Assembly: GCF_902148855.1 (NCBI RefSeq)
Contig: NC_043973.1
Location: forward strand, 13,764,056 to 13,828,055
Direction of reading: 5' to 3'
Length of the DNA stretch: 64,000 nt
From: Sphaeramia orbicularis
Lineage: Eukaryota; Chordata; Actinopteri; Kurtiformes; Apogonidae
Of this stretch, positions 1 through 11,700 are shown piece after piece (position 1 is the first letter of the stretch; each line of letters begins with the position of its first letter). The position numbers were made by a program, and so were the translations under genes. Below the pieces are notes generated by a model, which made no database searches, was not told the DNA's origin, and was given only the letters and a program-made list of their open reading frames with translations.

Positions 1-42
1 ACAACCACAAACTTCAGTGCATTTTATTAAGATGGTTTAGAC

Positions 43-1274
43 CACAGAGGTCAAACATGCAGCCCAGGGGCCAAAACCAGCCCGCCAAATGGTCCAATCC
101 AGTGGGATGAATTTATGAAATGCAAAACTGAAGATATTAAAAATCAAGGATGTTAAAGTCATTTTAGGTCAATTAAATCTAAAGTGGGTCAGACCAGTAA
201 AATATTATCATTCTCTTTGCTTTACTCTGATGCAGTCACTCTGCCACAGGAGATTAATGTGAACAACTGATGTTGTGTAGATTTGTTGCTGGTATTATTT
301 GGGCGGTCGTTTATGATATTCTGTTCATGCTTTCTTTTCTTATACTCCTCATTTAATAGGTTTTATTTTATTTTATTTTATTTTATTTTATTTTATTTTG
401 TAATTTTGTTTGTTTGTTTTTCTTTCTCTTCTGCCCAGTTTACTCAATTCTGGTTGTAGTTACTGTTACTATTATAATTATCACCGTGGTTGTTATTGTT
501 TGTATTGTTGATATTTTCTTGTGAGGGTCTTCACCACCTTCCTTGCCCCCACCCCCATGTCAGGTCTGGCATTGAACTGTGGTTCAACACAACACATAAT
601 AAAGACAGTAGAATATCAAGGGGAGCTTCATATACTTTATGAAGTTTCCCTTGGCAGAGCAAATTTGTTCAGCACCAAAAGGCAGCCACACTACCATTCT
701 GCTGTTATGATGCTGGACAAGACAAGTTAAAATAAATAAATAAAATACTCTCATAATAATCTATAAATAATGAAAACTGCACATTTTTCTCTTTGTTTTA
801 GTTTTTAAAATGTTAAATTACACAAAAATGTTTACATTTAAAGACTAGCCTTTTACAAAAAATGTGAATAACCAGAGCAAATATGAACAACCTGAAATGT
901 CTTAAGAATAGAAGGTCTAATTGTAACAATATTCTGCCTGTTATTAAATGTTTTGTGTATTTGTAGATCCACTGTGATCTGTAAGTTATAATGAACATAT
1001 GTAAATGATAAACTGAGGCAGAATATTGTTAAAATTGCCCTTATTTTTTAAAAGAATTTTCAGGTTGTTCATGTTTGTTCATGTTATGTTCAAGTACAAT
1101 TCGTAGATGTAAACACTTTCATTACGGAATTTGACTTTTTTCTATTCAAAAACATAGAAAAAACTTTGGAGTTGACATTATTTATAAGTTCTTATTCTGT
1201 TATTTATATTATTTTACTGATCTGGCCCACTTTAGATCATATTAGGCTGAACTAACATGAGTTTGATACTGGTG
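43..1274. mobile_element. hAT-like non-autonomous element, copy 1, with internal insertions
   Basis: The left end reads CACAGAGGTCAAACATG and the right end ATGAGTTTGATACTGGTG, a degraded inverted pair. Identical 8-bp target duplications GTTTAGAC sit at 35-42 and 1275-1282. An 8-bp duplication fits the hAT superfamily. The copy is longer than its relatives because extra sequence with a TTTTA microsatellite lies inside it. No transposase frame is visible, so this is a mobilised non-autonomous copy. Confidence 0.75.
361..400. repeat. (TTTTA)n microsatellite
   Basis: Eight tandem TTTTA units are directly visible inside hAT-like copy 1. It probably marks the tail of a small retroposon inserted in the element, but its body is not recognisable. 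Confidence 0.9.
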
Positions 1275-1294
1275 GTTTAGACCAAAGGAGATTA

Positions 1295-1620
1295 ATGCGC
1301 TACTATGGCCCAGTCAAAGTCCACACCTAAATCCTATAAAGAATCTGTGGCTAGACTTGCAAATGGTTTTTCACAGAGTTTCTCCATCAAATTTAACATA
1401 ACTACTACTATTTTGCCAAAGAAAATGGGTGAAAGTTGACGTCTCTAGATGTGCAAAGCTGGTGGAGACATATCCCAAAAGTCTTACAACAGCAACTGCA
1501 GCAAAAGGTGATTTAACAAAGTATTTACTCTACATATCCACACCTTAGATTTAGAACACAAAATATAATTTTCCTGTTACAAAATTGGCACAAAAAGACT
1601 GACTTTAACTGTATGTAGAA
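1295..1620 (+). mobile_element. Tc1-like transposon remnant (3' half)
   Basis: A plus-strand reading gives WPSQSPHLNPIKNLWLDLQ, the conserved WPxQSPDLNPIENLWxxL block around the second catalytic Asp of Tc1 transposases. It is followed by the usual C-terminal and 3' terminal region (AGCAAAAGGTGATTTAACAA). The 5' half is absent. It is a decayed fragment with no coding capacity. Confidence 0.7.
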
Positions 1621-2293
1621 AAACCCTATGTTTTAATAGATTCCTTGAGATTAGTTCTATCTATATAGGCTGATCTTTTGACCTGAAACCCTGAAGTCTG
1701 TTGCATTTGTAAAATAAATATAATAAAAAGCTAATCCTGTTACTCTTATGTCAACTACATCAATTTATAGAGTCAAATTAAAAGTTTAATACAGTTTTTA
1801 TTCAAGTTTTACTTAACAGCTAAAAGTATCATATTTGATACATGAGATTTGAAGCCCTTTACATGATCAGTGTGATATTTTTTTCTTGAAAAACCTGATG
1901 TATACAATTAAATACATGCAATACACAGATAATCCACCAGGGGGGAGGAATTCATTCACCAGAGGCCTTTCCAGTGACTACAAGATTGTCATTAATGAGG
2001 AAGGAGGCAGAACTTTGCCAATTTTGAAAAAGAATTACCAATTTATTAGACAAGTTTGTGTTATATTAGGTTTTTATTTGTTTGAAAATAATAATATTTG
2101 AGCATTGAGACCTGATGTATCAAATATGATACAAAATTGAAACTCATACATGGAAATTGATATTGGAAAAAAAAAAACTGGGTTGTTCAGAAGGACCGAT
2201 AAAGGCTCCAGTTTCAAAACACTGGAATTTTCTTTCAGTGATTTAATGGTTCAGGCTTTACAGGGTTAATTAATGCGTGTAATGCACTAGAAT
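1621..2293. other. No gene recognised
   Basis: AT-rich unique-looking sequence. A 71-codon open frame at 1886-2101 has no recognisable motif and no splice or promoter context. I see nothing else here. Confidence 0.4.
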
Positions 2294-2399
2294 ATTACAC
2301 TTTACTCCTTTTCGAGCGCAAATTTTTTTTAGTTATTTATTTGTTTTGACCATGTTGTATGATTCTTTGTTATCTGATGATTCTATGTGCTCGAAATAA

Positions 2400-2432
<33 letters not shown>
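2294..2432 (+). mobile_element. LINE 3' end with (CTA)n tail
   Basis: The block runs from CTCCTTTTCGAGCGC through GACCATGTTGTATGATTC to a (CTA)n tract at 2401-2432. The same sequence recurs at 28312-28428, where it again ends in the CTA tract. A shared 3' end with a simple-repeat tail and variable 5' truncation is the pattern of a non-LTR retrotransposon. The clade is not determined. Confidence 0.65.
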
Positions 2433-3480
2433 GTCATCTTTAAAATGTAATAATGGTAACTGATTATAAAATGCAACAGATTATTGTAAAATGCCCATTT
2501 ACTCACACAATGAAGTGAAAATGTGTTAAGTTTTGTCACTTTATGACATAATGTGCTTTTACAGGCTGAAAACGTCAAATCTGTATGGTTTTTAATTCTT
2601 CTTTGTTTGGTGTATGTTTTGTCTTTTAGCGATTTCAGAAACGGACAGAATTGGAGTTGTGTGTTCTACTATATGATTTACAGGTTTAGTGTCTCAGACT
2701 ATAACTCCTGACCCCAAATGACATCAAACTGTCATTTACCTTCAAATAAAAATATTGTCACAGTTTTGCAGAAACTCTTCACTTTTAATGTCCAAAACCT
2801 GGTTTGTGAATCAACTTTTGTCAACTGCAGTGTAGGATCTGCATAATTAAGTCAACTAATCAGTACAACTCAAACTTGGCTTTATAGAATTTCAATAAGG
2901 TTTGTTTAATCTTAATATAAGGGATCAGGTATTGAAGCTGCACTATGTTTTCCACCTTAACTGAGGTGTCTGAGTGCTGAACGATGATCCGCTGATCCCT
3001 GTGAAAATGAGGGGATCACATCATCACATCAAAGAAAGACTAACACCTGATTAAGATAAGTAGGAAGACGCAGTAAAGTGACAACTTTTTTCTGTGATTC
3101 AAATGAGAATTTTTAAAATAACATTGAAAATGTTTGAGAAAAACACAAAACGTAATATCTAATTTCTCCTTTCCAGAAAAAAGAGTCTCAATTCATTTGG
3201 TATATTCACAAATTTTGCACCTTTTTATGATTGGGTAACCTTTTTATACCAGGAAAGCTGGATGTAAAAAATGGCTGGCACATCTGTGAATCTATTTAAT
3301 GTAGTGTTTTGTTCATTTTTAATCTTTAGTTTCACTGAGGAGAAAAAAACCTGAGATTTTAACAGCAGCTCTAAAGGCCTGACCATTTGGTGTCATGTTG
3401 AATAAACACAAAGGTGCTGGAGTTTTCTAAAGGGGCGGCTCAGGCTCCCACGCTGATCCTGTTTATGTGTTTGGGCCAGG
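2433..3480. other. Spacer upstream of pnhd, no gene seen
   Basis: About 1 kb of unique-looking AT-rich sequence between a LINE tail and the pnhd upstream region. No open frame with recognisable protein similarity and no repeat family found elsewhere in the window. Confidence 0.4.
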
Positions 3481-3489
3481 TTTTTGTTT

Positions 3490-3834
3490 TAAGTCGGAGG
3501 TGCTAAACACCTACCCCCTGAGATAAAAGATGATTAATGCCTTTGAATGAATGGCAGTTTAATGGCTCAAGGCTACTTAAGCACTTCATTAGGAGTGAGC
3601 TGAGCCTGTGGTTGACACACACACTGTGGAGCAGCCGCCGGGGCCCCACTCCCACAGCAGAAACAGACAGACAGGGCTGTGGAAGTCGCCTTTGAAGTGG
3701 CCCCCGGCCTGTAAAGAATACCATCCCACATGGTATTCAGCATGGAAATTTGATTAGCTCTCACTTTCTCCACACCACTCTGAGAGCTTGTCTTCAGGTG
3801 ACATTTGGGGCTGAAGCTCAATCCTGTATAAATA
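3490..3834 (+). promoter_or_regulatory. pnhd promoter region with TATA box
   Basis: A TATA box, TATAAATA, lies at 3827-3834, about 70 bp before the start codon, which puts transcription start near 3858-3862. Upstream are an inverted AGGTG/CACCT pair (3498-3502 and 3508-3512; half of a T-box site, also a ZEB/Snail core), two TCF/LEF-type CTTTGAA motifs (3541-3547 and 3690-3696) and a CAGACAGACAG Smad-type run (3664-3674). The TATA assignment is strong. The factor motifs are short and only suggestive, though pnhd is known to be a mesodermal gene responsive to Wnt and FGF in frogs. Confidence 0.6.
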
Positions 3835-3905
3835 CCAGAGGCATCAGAAAGCAGAGGATTCACAGTGAGGATTTAGGAGCCGAGGTGCACATTCAGACTA
3901 AAGCC

Positions 3906-5753
3906 ATGGATATAGTCCAGCTGTGCCTTCTCCTCCTGTGTGCCCTCCACCTGACCTGTAAGTACTGTTGACACTGTGTTGTTCTGCTGCTACTGTCACA
4001 TGTAGGCTGTTTAACATGCTGAAATCAGTATCTTTCTGCACGCTGCTCATGTGTTTTTGTTTTCTTGTTTTGCAAAGACAACATTACATTCAATCATGAA
4101 TAAGATATTTACTATTTAGTAAGTATGCATGTGGAAGGACCCTCAATACTTTCAGTTTGCTATTATATAATTCAAATGAAATCATAGAACTAATCATTAA
4201 AAAAAGCCTTTTTTCAAAAGCAGGAGAGAACAGCAGTACTCTGTAGATTATACATGTTTGAATTAATAAATTACTTTTATTTTCAATAACCAACAAGCAT
4301 ACTAATCTCTATGTCGTCAGCTTGACTTGTTTGAAGTTAAATAGTATTATCTCATGCTTTGAGAACTTGCAAAAATCAAATATACTACAATATTTATAGA
4401 GTTGATCTTCATCTTTTTTTTTTACTCCATTCATACAAAATGCAACCACAAGTTAGATTAAAACGTCACAGAAATATGACTTCATCATATCTAGCAGTTT
4501 TCATGTAAACTGTTTTTTTCTTTGATGTTTTCAAGTGACTGCAGTAGTGACCAAGCAGATTGACCACAGAAACCTGTTCACACAGCGAGTGTGCTGCAAA
4601 AGACAGAGCCATTTTGTATACATTGGCCAAGGTAAAACCACTGCAATGATGATCATGTTGAGAAAAAAAATCTGTATAACTTTTTTATTTGATCATTAAA
4701 CATCTGCAGTAGTTTTAAAAAGAAATGTAAAATACTGAACACACTGAGTGGAAATAAAAATGTTCATTAATATGGGACTTCATTAATATCACCTCTCTTT
4801 TGGATCTCTTGTCGCAGATATATCAGGTAGTCCTGTCAGTGTGGATGTGGGAATGTGCAGACCATACTGTGGGGGGGCATCCAGACCATCCCATGAGGCA
4901 GGGCAGCAGGAATACTCTAAACATTCTTCAATGCTGGAATTCCTCAGGAGCAAGAAAGTAAGCAAAAAGACAACAGCAGTACCCAATATCACGACAAGAG
5001 GGCGCTCTAGCTGCACTTTGCAAACAGTACATGGGCTTCAGTAAGAATACATTACACGCATATTATCATTTTATCAAGTCCATTTTGCTCAGTATAACAG
5101 CGTGAATGTGAATGAAACGTATACCTTTTAATACCAATATATAGATTTGTTTTTTTTTTTTAATTATTATTATTTAAACTGCTCTGTATTTAACTTGTAT
5201 TAAAGTGATAGTGGGGCTTTTTTCATGTGGGGTTGTGTATTAATCACGACTCTTTTGCTGTATAAACAAACGTATTATTTAAAATGTTCATACTAGGTTA
5301 AATGTTTGCGATATTCAGTATATTTTCATTGCTTCACTTTGTCAGACAGACTTTAGTTTGGGCTCTCATGAAGCCTCGGTGACAGTTTAGAAATAGTTGT
5401 CTGAAAGCAAATCAAGTGATGAATATTTTCTACATTTTGCTTAAGTGATTCAAATATTCTAAACATCACGCTCAAATAAAATAAAACTGATGAATGTAGT
5501 TTATTTTTAAAAGGATTAAAATGTTGTCCTGCCATGCCTACAATAGTGTACCTCATATAACCACTATAAAAAGCTCAAACTATGGCCTTAAAACACTCTT
5601 AATGCAGTTGTTTGTCCTGTGTTTATACATACATTTACATTTATGTATTTGGCAGAGGCTTTTTTCCAAAGCGACTTACAGGGAGAAAATAAATAAATAA
5701 ATAATAATAATAATAATAATAATAATAGTAGTAGTAATAATAATAATAAAAAA

Positions 5754-5784
<31 letters not shown>

Positions 5785-8700
5785 AAGAATAGATTAAAAA
5801 CATAAAAACAGCTGTACAGTTAAAACACTGTCGTACAGAAGATAAACAGCAAAATAATAGACTAAAATACAAGAATAAATTAAAAAAGAGACATAAAAAC
5901 AGCTGTACACTTAAAAACAGTGAGATTACCAAAAATTTTTTTAGATTAATTAAATAACGTAGAAGTGTTTAGCCCAAATAATAAACTAATTCCTCCTCTT
6001 CTCGTGACAGACCAGGAGCCGTGGACTTCCGGCTCCTCAGATCCCGGACCCCCAGGACCAGCTGGCCTCGTGCGGACTGAACCACATGTGTGAGCCCACA
6101 GGGATGCGCGTGGACCGCGTGCTTCTGTTTGAAGGACCGCGAGAGGTAGAGGTCATCGAGGAGTGTCACTGCGAGATTAAACTGACGCAGTGCGTGCGCG
6201 TTCCCGCCCTCAGGACGTACTACTCCGAGACACCGTACGAGACGGTTATTGACGTCGGGGGATGCTCCCGGTCCAAAGGCTCTCCAGGTGTGTGTAAATA
6301 TGTTAAATATAACATATATATTTAAAATAAAATAAAATAAAATAAAATAATAAAATGCCCAGTTTTCGCTCAGTCCATTTTTCATTAAAATAAATAAACA
6401 AATAAATAAAAATAAATAAAACAAAATTATAACTTTAAAACCAGTTTTCATAGGGATTTTTTTTTAACCATTACCATGAAAAACATCAGGTTTTAAATGA
6501 CTACTTTGGAACCAGACTATTATATTTACATTTATCACTAGAGTTAGTTTTATTTATAAATTTAAATGCTTATCTATCTAAGTGTATTAACTTGTGTATT
6601 AACTTATGATAGAATCAGAGAAAAATCTGTCTTGTTGTAGCTGGTGAACTATCCTTACATCAGGGGCTGGCAAAAAGATCATGTGAATGTTTATTTTTAG
6701 TGAAGGGATTTTTCTGTTTCTGTTTAGAGCAGGGGTGTCAAACATGTGGCCCGGGGGCCAAATGCGGCCCGTCAAAGGTTCCAATCCGGCCCAGGGGATG
6801 AATTTGCAAAGTGCAAATTAGGGTATCAAACTCAAAAATAATACCATAATAACCAATAAATAATGACAGCACCAAATTTTTCCTCTATCATTTAGTGCAA
6901 AAAACATTAAATTATGAAAATGTTTACATTAACAAACTATCCTTTAACAATAACATGTGAATAACTTGAACAAAATGAAGAAATGAGGAAAATTAAGTGC
7001 AAGTATAACAATTTTCTGCCTGGTACTAAATGTTTTGTGCATATTTATAAATGATAAGTCAAGGCATAATATTGATAAAATTGTACTTACATTTCTTGAC
7101 AAATTTTATTTTTTCAGGTTATTCACATCCTTTTTGTTTGGATAGTTTGTAAATGTAAATATTGGCAGAACCGAATGTTATTTTTTGCACTAAAACAATT
7201 TGGAGTTGTCATTATTTATTGGCTATCATGCTATTATTGTACTGGTCTGGCCCACTTCAGATTAAATTGGGCTGAATGTGGTCCCCGGGAGAAAATGAGT
7301 TTGACACCCCAGGTTTAGAGGATTAGTATTTTGCAGCTCACTATCCTAACACATGTCATTTATCTTCCACAGAGGGATTCTCCTGCGTTCCCACTGAGTT
7401 TGACTCAGCCTTAGTGGAAACTCCAAACAAAGTGGATGTCATCCAGACGGTGACAGCCTGTGAACTGAAGCAAAGCTGCTACAGAGTCCCATATGTGGAG
7501 TACTACTACCAGACTGTCCACCATGAAGATGGAGTCAAAGAAGAACGCCTCAAAGTAGGTGTAAAGCCAAAATCATCATTAAAACACACTTTGTTTGTTC
7601 AAAAACTGACATGTGTAAAGTCAACTCGGAAAGGTCAGCCAGCCATTCTATATAAGGTTTCCTTGATTAGCGTGGCATACTTCACACTTGATTCATTTGT
7701 GAATCCGGTTTCACACTCACTTTTGTAAAAAAAGGTGTGAAGAAGTGGGGGGCAGTCGGGTGCCAGACATCACTGAAGTATTTTATTCATTAGTCACTTC
7801 GGTGGTAGACAGCACTTAATCAACTTAATTCATTGGCCAGAGGCTGGCACCGCACATGATAGTGTGAAGGGTTTCAGGGTGTTCTGCATGACCCCTCATG
7901 CATGCACCTCAATACACATGAGAGACTGGGAGGTTTCGCTTGATTTTTTCAGGTATAAATTATGCTTCAACTATAAAATAATATTTCCGCCTGGGAGTAT
8001 ATGTACCAACAACTATTCTTGCAGTCCCTGTGAATTCTGCACAAATTTATAAATGTATCTAATCACCCCAACACTTCTGCAAAAGCATCAATAAGTCATT
8101 TGCGTTTTCATCAGTCACATCAGTCCTCCAAACAAAACAGAGCCATTTAACGTCAGACTTTTGGCATTTTTACCTCTGCCAGGAGGTATTGTGATTGCTT
8201 TGCTTTGTGTGTTTGCATGTTTGTTTGCGTGTTTGTTTGTTTGTTTGTTAGCAAGATAGCTCAAAATGTAATGGACGGATTTTCATGAAATTTTCAGGAA
8301 ATGTTGATACTGGCACAAGGAACAAATGATTAAATTTTGGTGGTGTTGTTTTTACTTTTATTTTGGCAGGAGTAAAGAGTTTTGACACGCAAAAATACAC
8401 AACTGTTTCTGCAATGTTCATTTAATGCCATAAACTCTTAAAAACACTGCAACATACATTGCAACTGGAAAATTCTAACAAAATCCTGGAGACAAATGAG
8501 AGCAGATAATCTTCTCATGAAGCACATACATTTTATTAGTTTCCCTTCAACAACTGTGATCATTCATTGAGCTGCTATTAAAGATACCCTTTTTAATGAT
8601 ACCAGAAATAAGTCCTAATTTGTGTCCCTCTGTGGTCAGGCAGACGGATCATGTAACTCCTAAACAGTGTGCTCCGCTGAAGGTGCAAACACAGACAAAT

Positions 8701-11700
8701 GGTCCCTGCAGGTGTTGAACCACAGCAGTAGACATGCTAAATAACAGTCAGGCACCCATAAACTGGGTCAATATTTGTGACCAGCTGTGAGCTCATTGCA
8801 CTTTCTCTGTGTTGCTAATTTTTCCACAGGAAATAGATGTGGGCAGATGTTTGGGTGGCTGCTCTACAGGAAACCGATGCCTTCTCAGGTAAGTACGAAC
8901 ACAGCTGCGACACACAGCGTCGTGCCCCCCCTCTGCTCCCCTCTCTCATCACAGTTGCCTGTGAGCTCTCACACCTCCTGCATTCAACACGTTGGCCTTT
9001 GTAGTTGAAGTCCTGCACCAAATGTCCCTAACATTACCTCTGCATCTGCTTTGTGATCGAGGCAGAGTCCAAACAAGAGAAATGGATCACACAATTATCT
9101 TTAACAAACTATGTTTTTTTCTTTAAAACTTAAGTTAGGAATAGAAGTTAACTTTGCTTTCATTTGATGTCTGACAGTTTTATTCCAACTTTACGGGCAA
9201 CAGTTTAGTTACCAGAGGTTGAACAACAACGCTTGAAAAAAAAAAACTAATACAATAATAATAGTTTCTAATAATAAAATGTTGATTAATCAGTTGTTAT
9301 CACAGCAGCCCTGACACTGGTGGAATCTCATACTCAACATTAAATGAACCACAGTAATATTAATAATAATAATAACCTTAGCGACTGTTTCCCTCAAAAT
9401 CAGTAAATACAGTTAGGAAGACTAACATTAGCCACTAGCTAAAACAGTCTATTAGTGCTCTCTCTATAACTGTCTTTCTTTCTTTCTTTCTTTCTTTAGG
9501 ATCCCCATTAGCTGTACCATAACTACAGCTATTCTTCCTGGGGTCCTTATAATAATCTTTACAACTAGTCATTGCAAATAACATGTAATCTAATTATACA
9601 AAACAATTTTTCACATACAAAATAACATAACAAAAATACACACACAAAAAAAACAAAAAACAGACAAAATACAGACATGACACTTATCCCTCTAAAAATC
9701 TGATATTTAACTATTCTAATGAATGTGTCCATATAATGTAACTAATCACATTTTATTGGTTTTGATTAGTCTCCTAACAGTTGCTTTAAATAAGCAGTAA
9801 AGCTGAAAAGTGCTAAGATACAAAAGATGAAGATACAAAATTACACAACGAATGTTCTAATTTACCTTTACTGTAAACCTGGTCCTGACAAGAATGAATT
9901 CAGATGTACTGTCTTTGGATCCAAAATTACAATTAGTAATATGCAATTTTATTACATGTTTTTTCCAAGTACCAGATTGTAATCACATATTTTGATATTT
10001 AATTGTTTCACACTGTTACATGTAACTGGTTACTCCTAAACATTGCTCATCATAATCATACTATATATAGTATGACTACTGAATATTAATAGAATACTCA
10101 ATTTAGAGGACTGCAATAGTGTCATACTACAAATTAACAAACTATATGTGAAACATGCAGTCTTATTGTTTAACCCATAAAACCCAGAGCTATTTTTGCA
10201 GCAGTTGCCAAATGAATTTTTCTCTCTTTTTAAGTGATTTATCTCCATTTATTATGATACTGTTCTCTGCATTTTGCATTTTTCACTGTAAATCATGTAT
10301 TTTCCTCTATTTGATTTCCTATTTTTAATTTAGATGTTAATGAAAACTCAGAGTAAATTCAAAGGTTATTATATCAAAGCAGAGAAAACTGAGAAAAAGT
10401 GACTTTTTCAGAAAATATATCAATAACTAAACATAAACCAAGTAACTCCATCCACTGTCATTTATCAAACAATGCTGCAGAAGATGACAGTCTTTCAATG
10501 TTCACTACGGAGCCTCTGAATGTCCAAATATGTCATATCTCATGACCATGAAAAGATGATAAACTGCATTTTACGGTAATTATTTATATGTATTGATATT
10601 TTTCATTTATTTTCATTTCATTTATTTATTTATTTCGAACATGCAAAGAAACAAAATAAAACAAAACAAAGCAAATTAAGACAAAAACAAAATAACATTT
10701 AAATGAACAGAATCTATCTTCAAGCACATACAAGTCTGAATATTGCATGGTCGAAAAGGAGTAGGAAGAAGTATGAACTTATTTAATCTAACCCCTCAGT
10801 GCTTTTACACCTTTATCATTAACTTAATACAACAATCAAACAATACTATTTTCCTAATGTTAGCATCGAACCACAACAATCCATAATGCAGTAACTGAAT
10901 TATTCACAACAAAATGTTCATGGGAGTGCAGTCACACAAACTCAACAATTCAACCATTTTCTTCAATAATTACAGCAGATTTATCAATACAACATTATCC
11001 ATAAACAAACAGGCCTCATTGTCATTGTTAAATACTGTACCTCTCAAGAATCAACTCTTTATATCTTTTTTTAAGCTGAATTATGTTTGATATTTGTTTT
11101 ATCTCCACACACAATTTAGTCCATAATTTTACTCCACAGATGGTGATACAGAAACTTTTTAACCTTTTCATGTATGAATTATGATAACCTTAGTTGAGTT
11201 TTTTTTTTTTCCTGAGTGTTTTTTATTTCTCTTTAGGTGTGAAAAAAACAATGTGGTTGAAATTTTTTTATGAACCTATTTTTCATGGAGTTACAAAAAT
11301 GTCCACTCAGCTGGACACCAATTTCTGAAGAAAAAAAACATGCATTTAAACCGCATCATCAGAAAGTGATAAACTGCGTGAAAACTATGAAATAAAAACA
11401 TTTTTAATGCTGCTAATCGGATGTTTTCTCACATTTTAACACACTCTAATACTAGTTATTACTAACTTCATGCAAACAATATGCAAAAAAAACCTTTTTG
11501 ATTAAGAAAAGTGTTGATTACAGTCTAATAAATATTAGCAATTGATTTAACATGTTAATGGTATGAATTACAATGTATTATGGGATGGTGCATAAGCGTC
11601 CACTGTGTCAGCTGATATGGAACTAAAACAACAAAACCCATGAATATATAAGAGAAGAGCTGGAGAATAACTGTCCACTGTAGTGACCAGTATGCATGAA

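Noticed and set aside
3573-3863. Minus-strand frames upstream of pnhd
   Set aside because: No motif, and they cover the pnhd promoter and TATA box.
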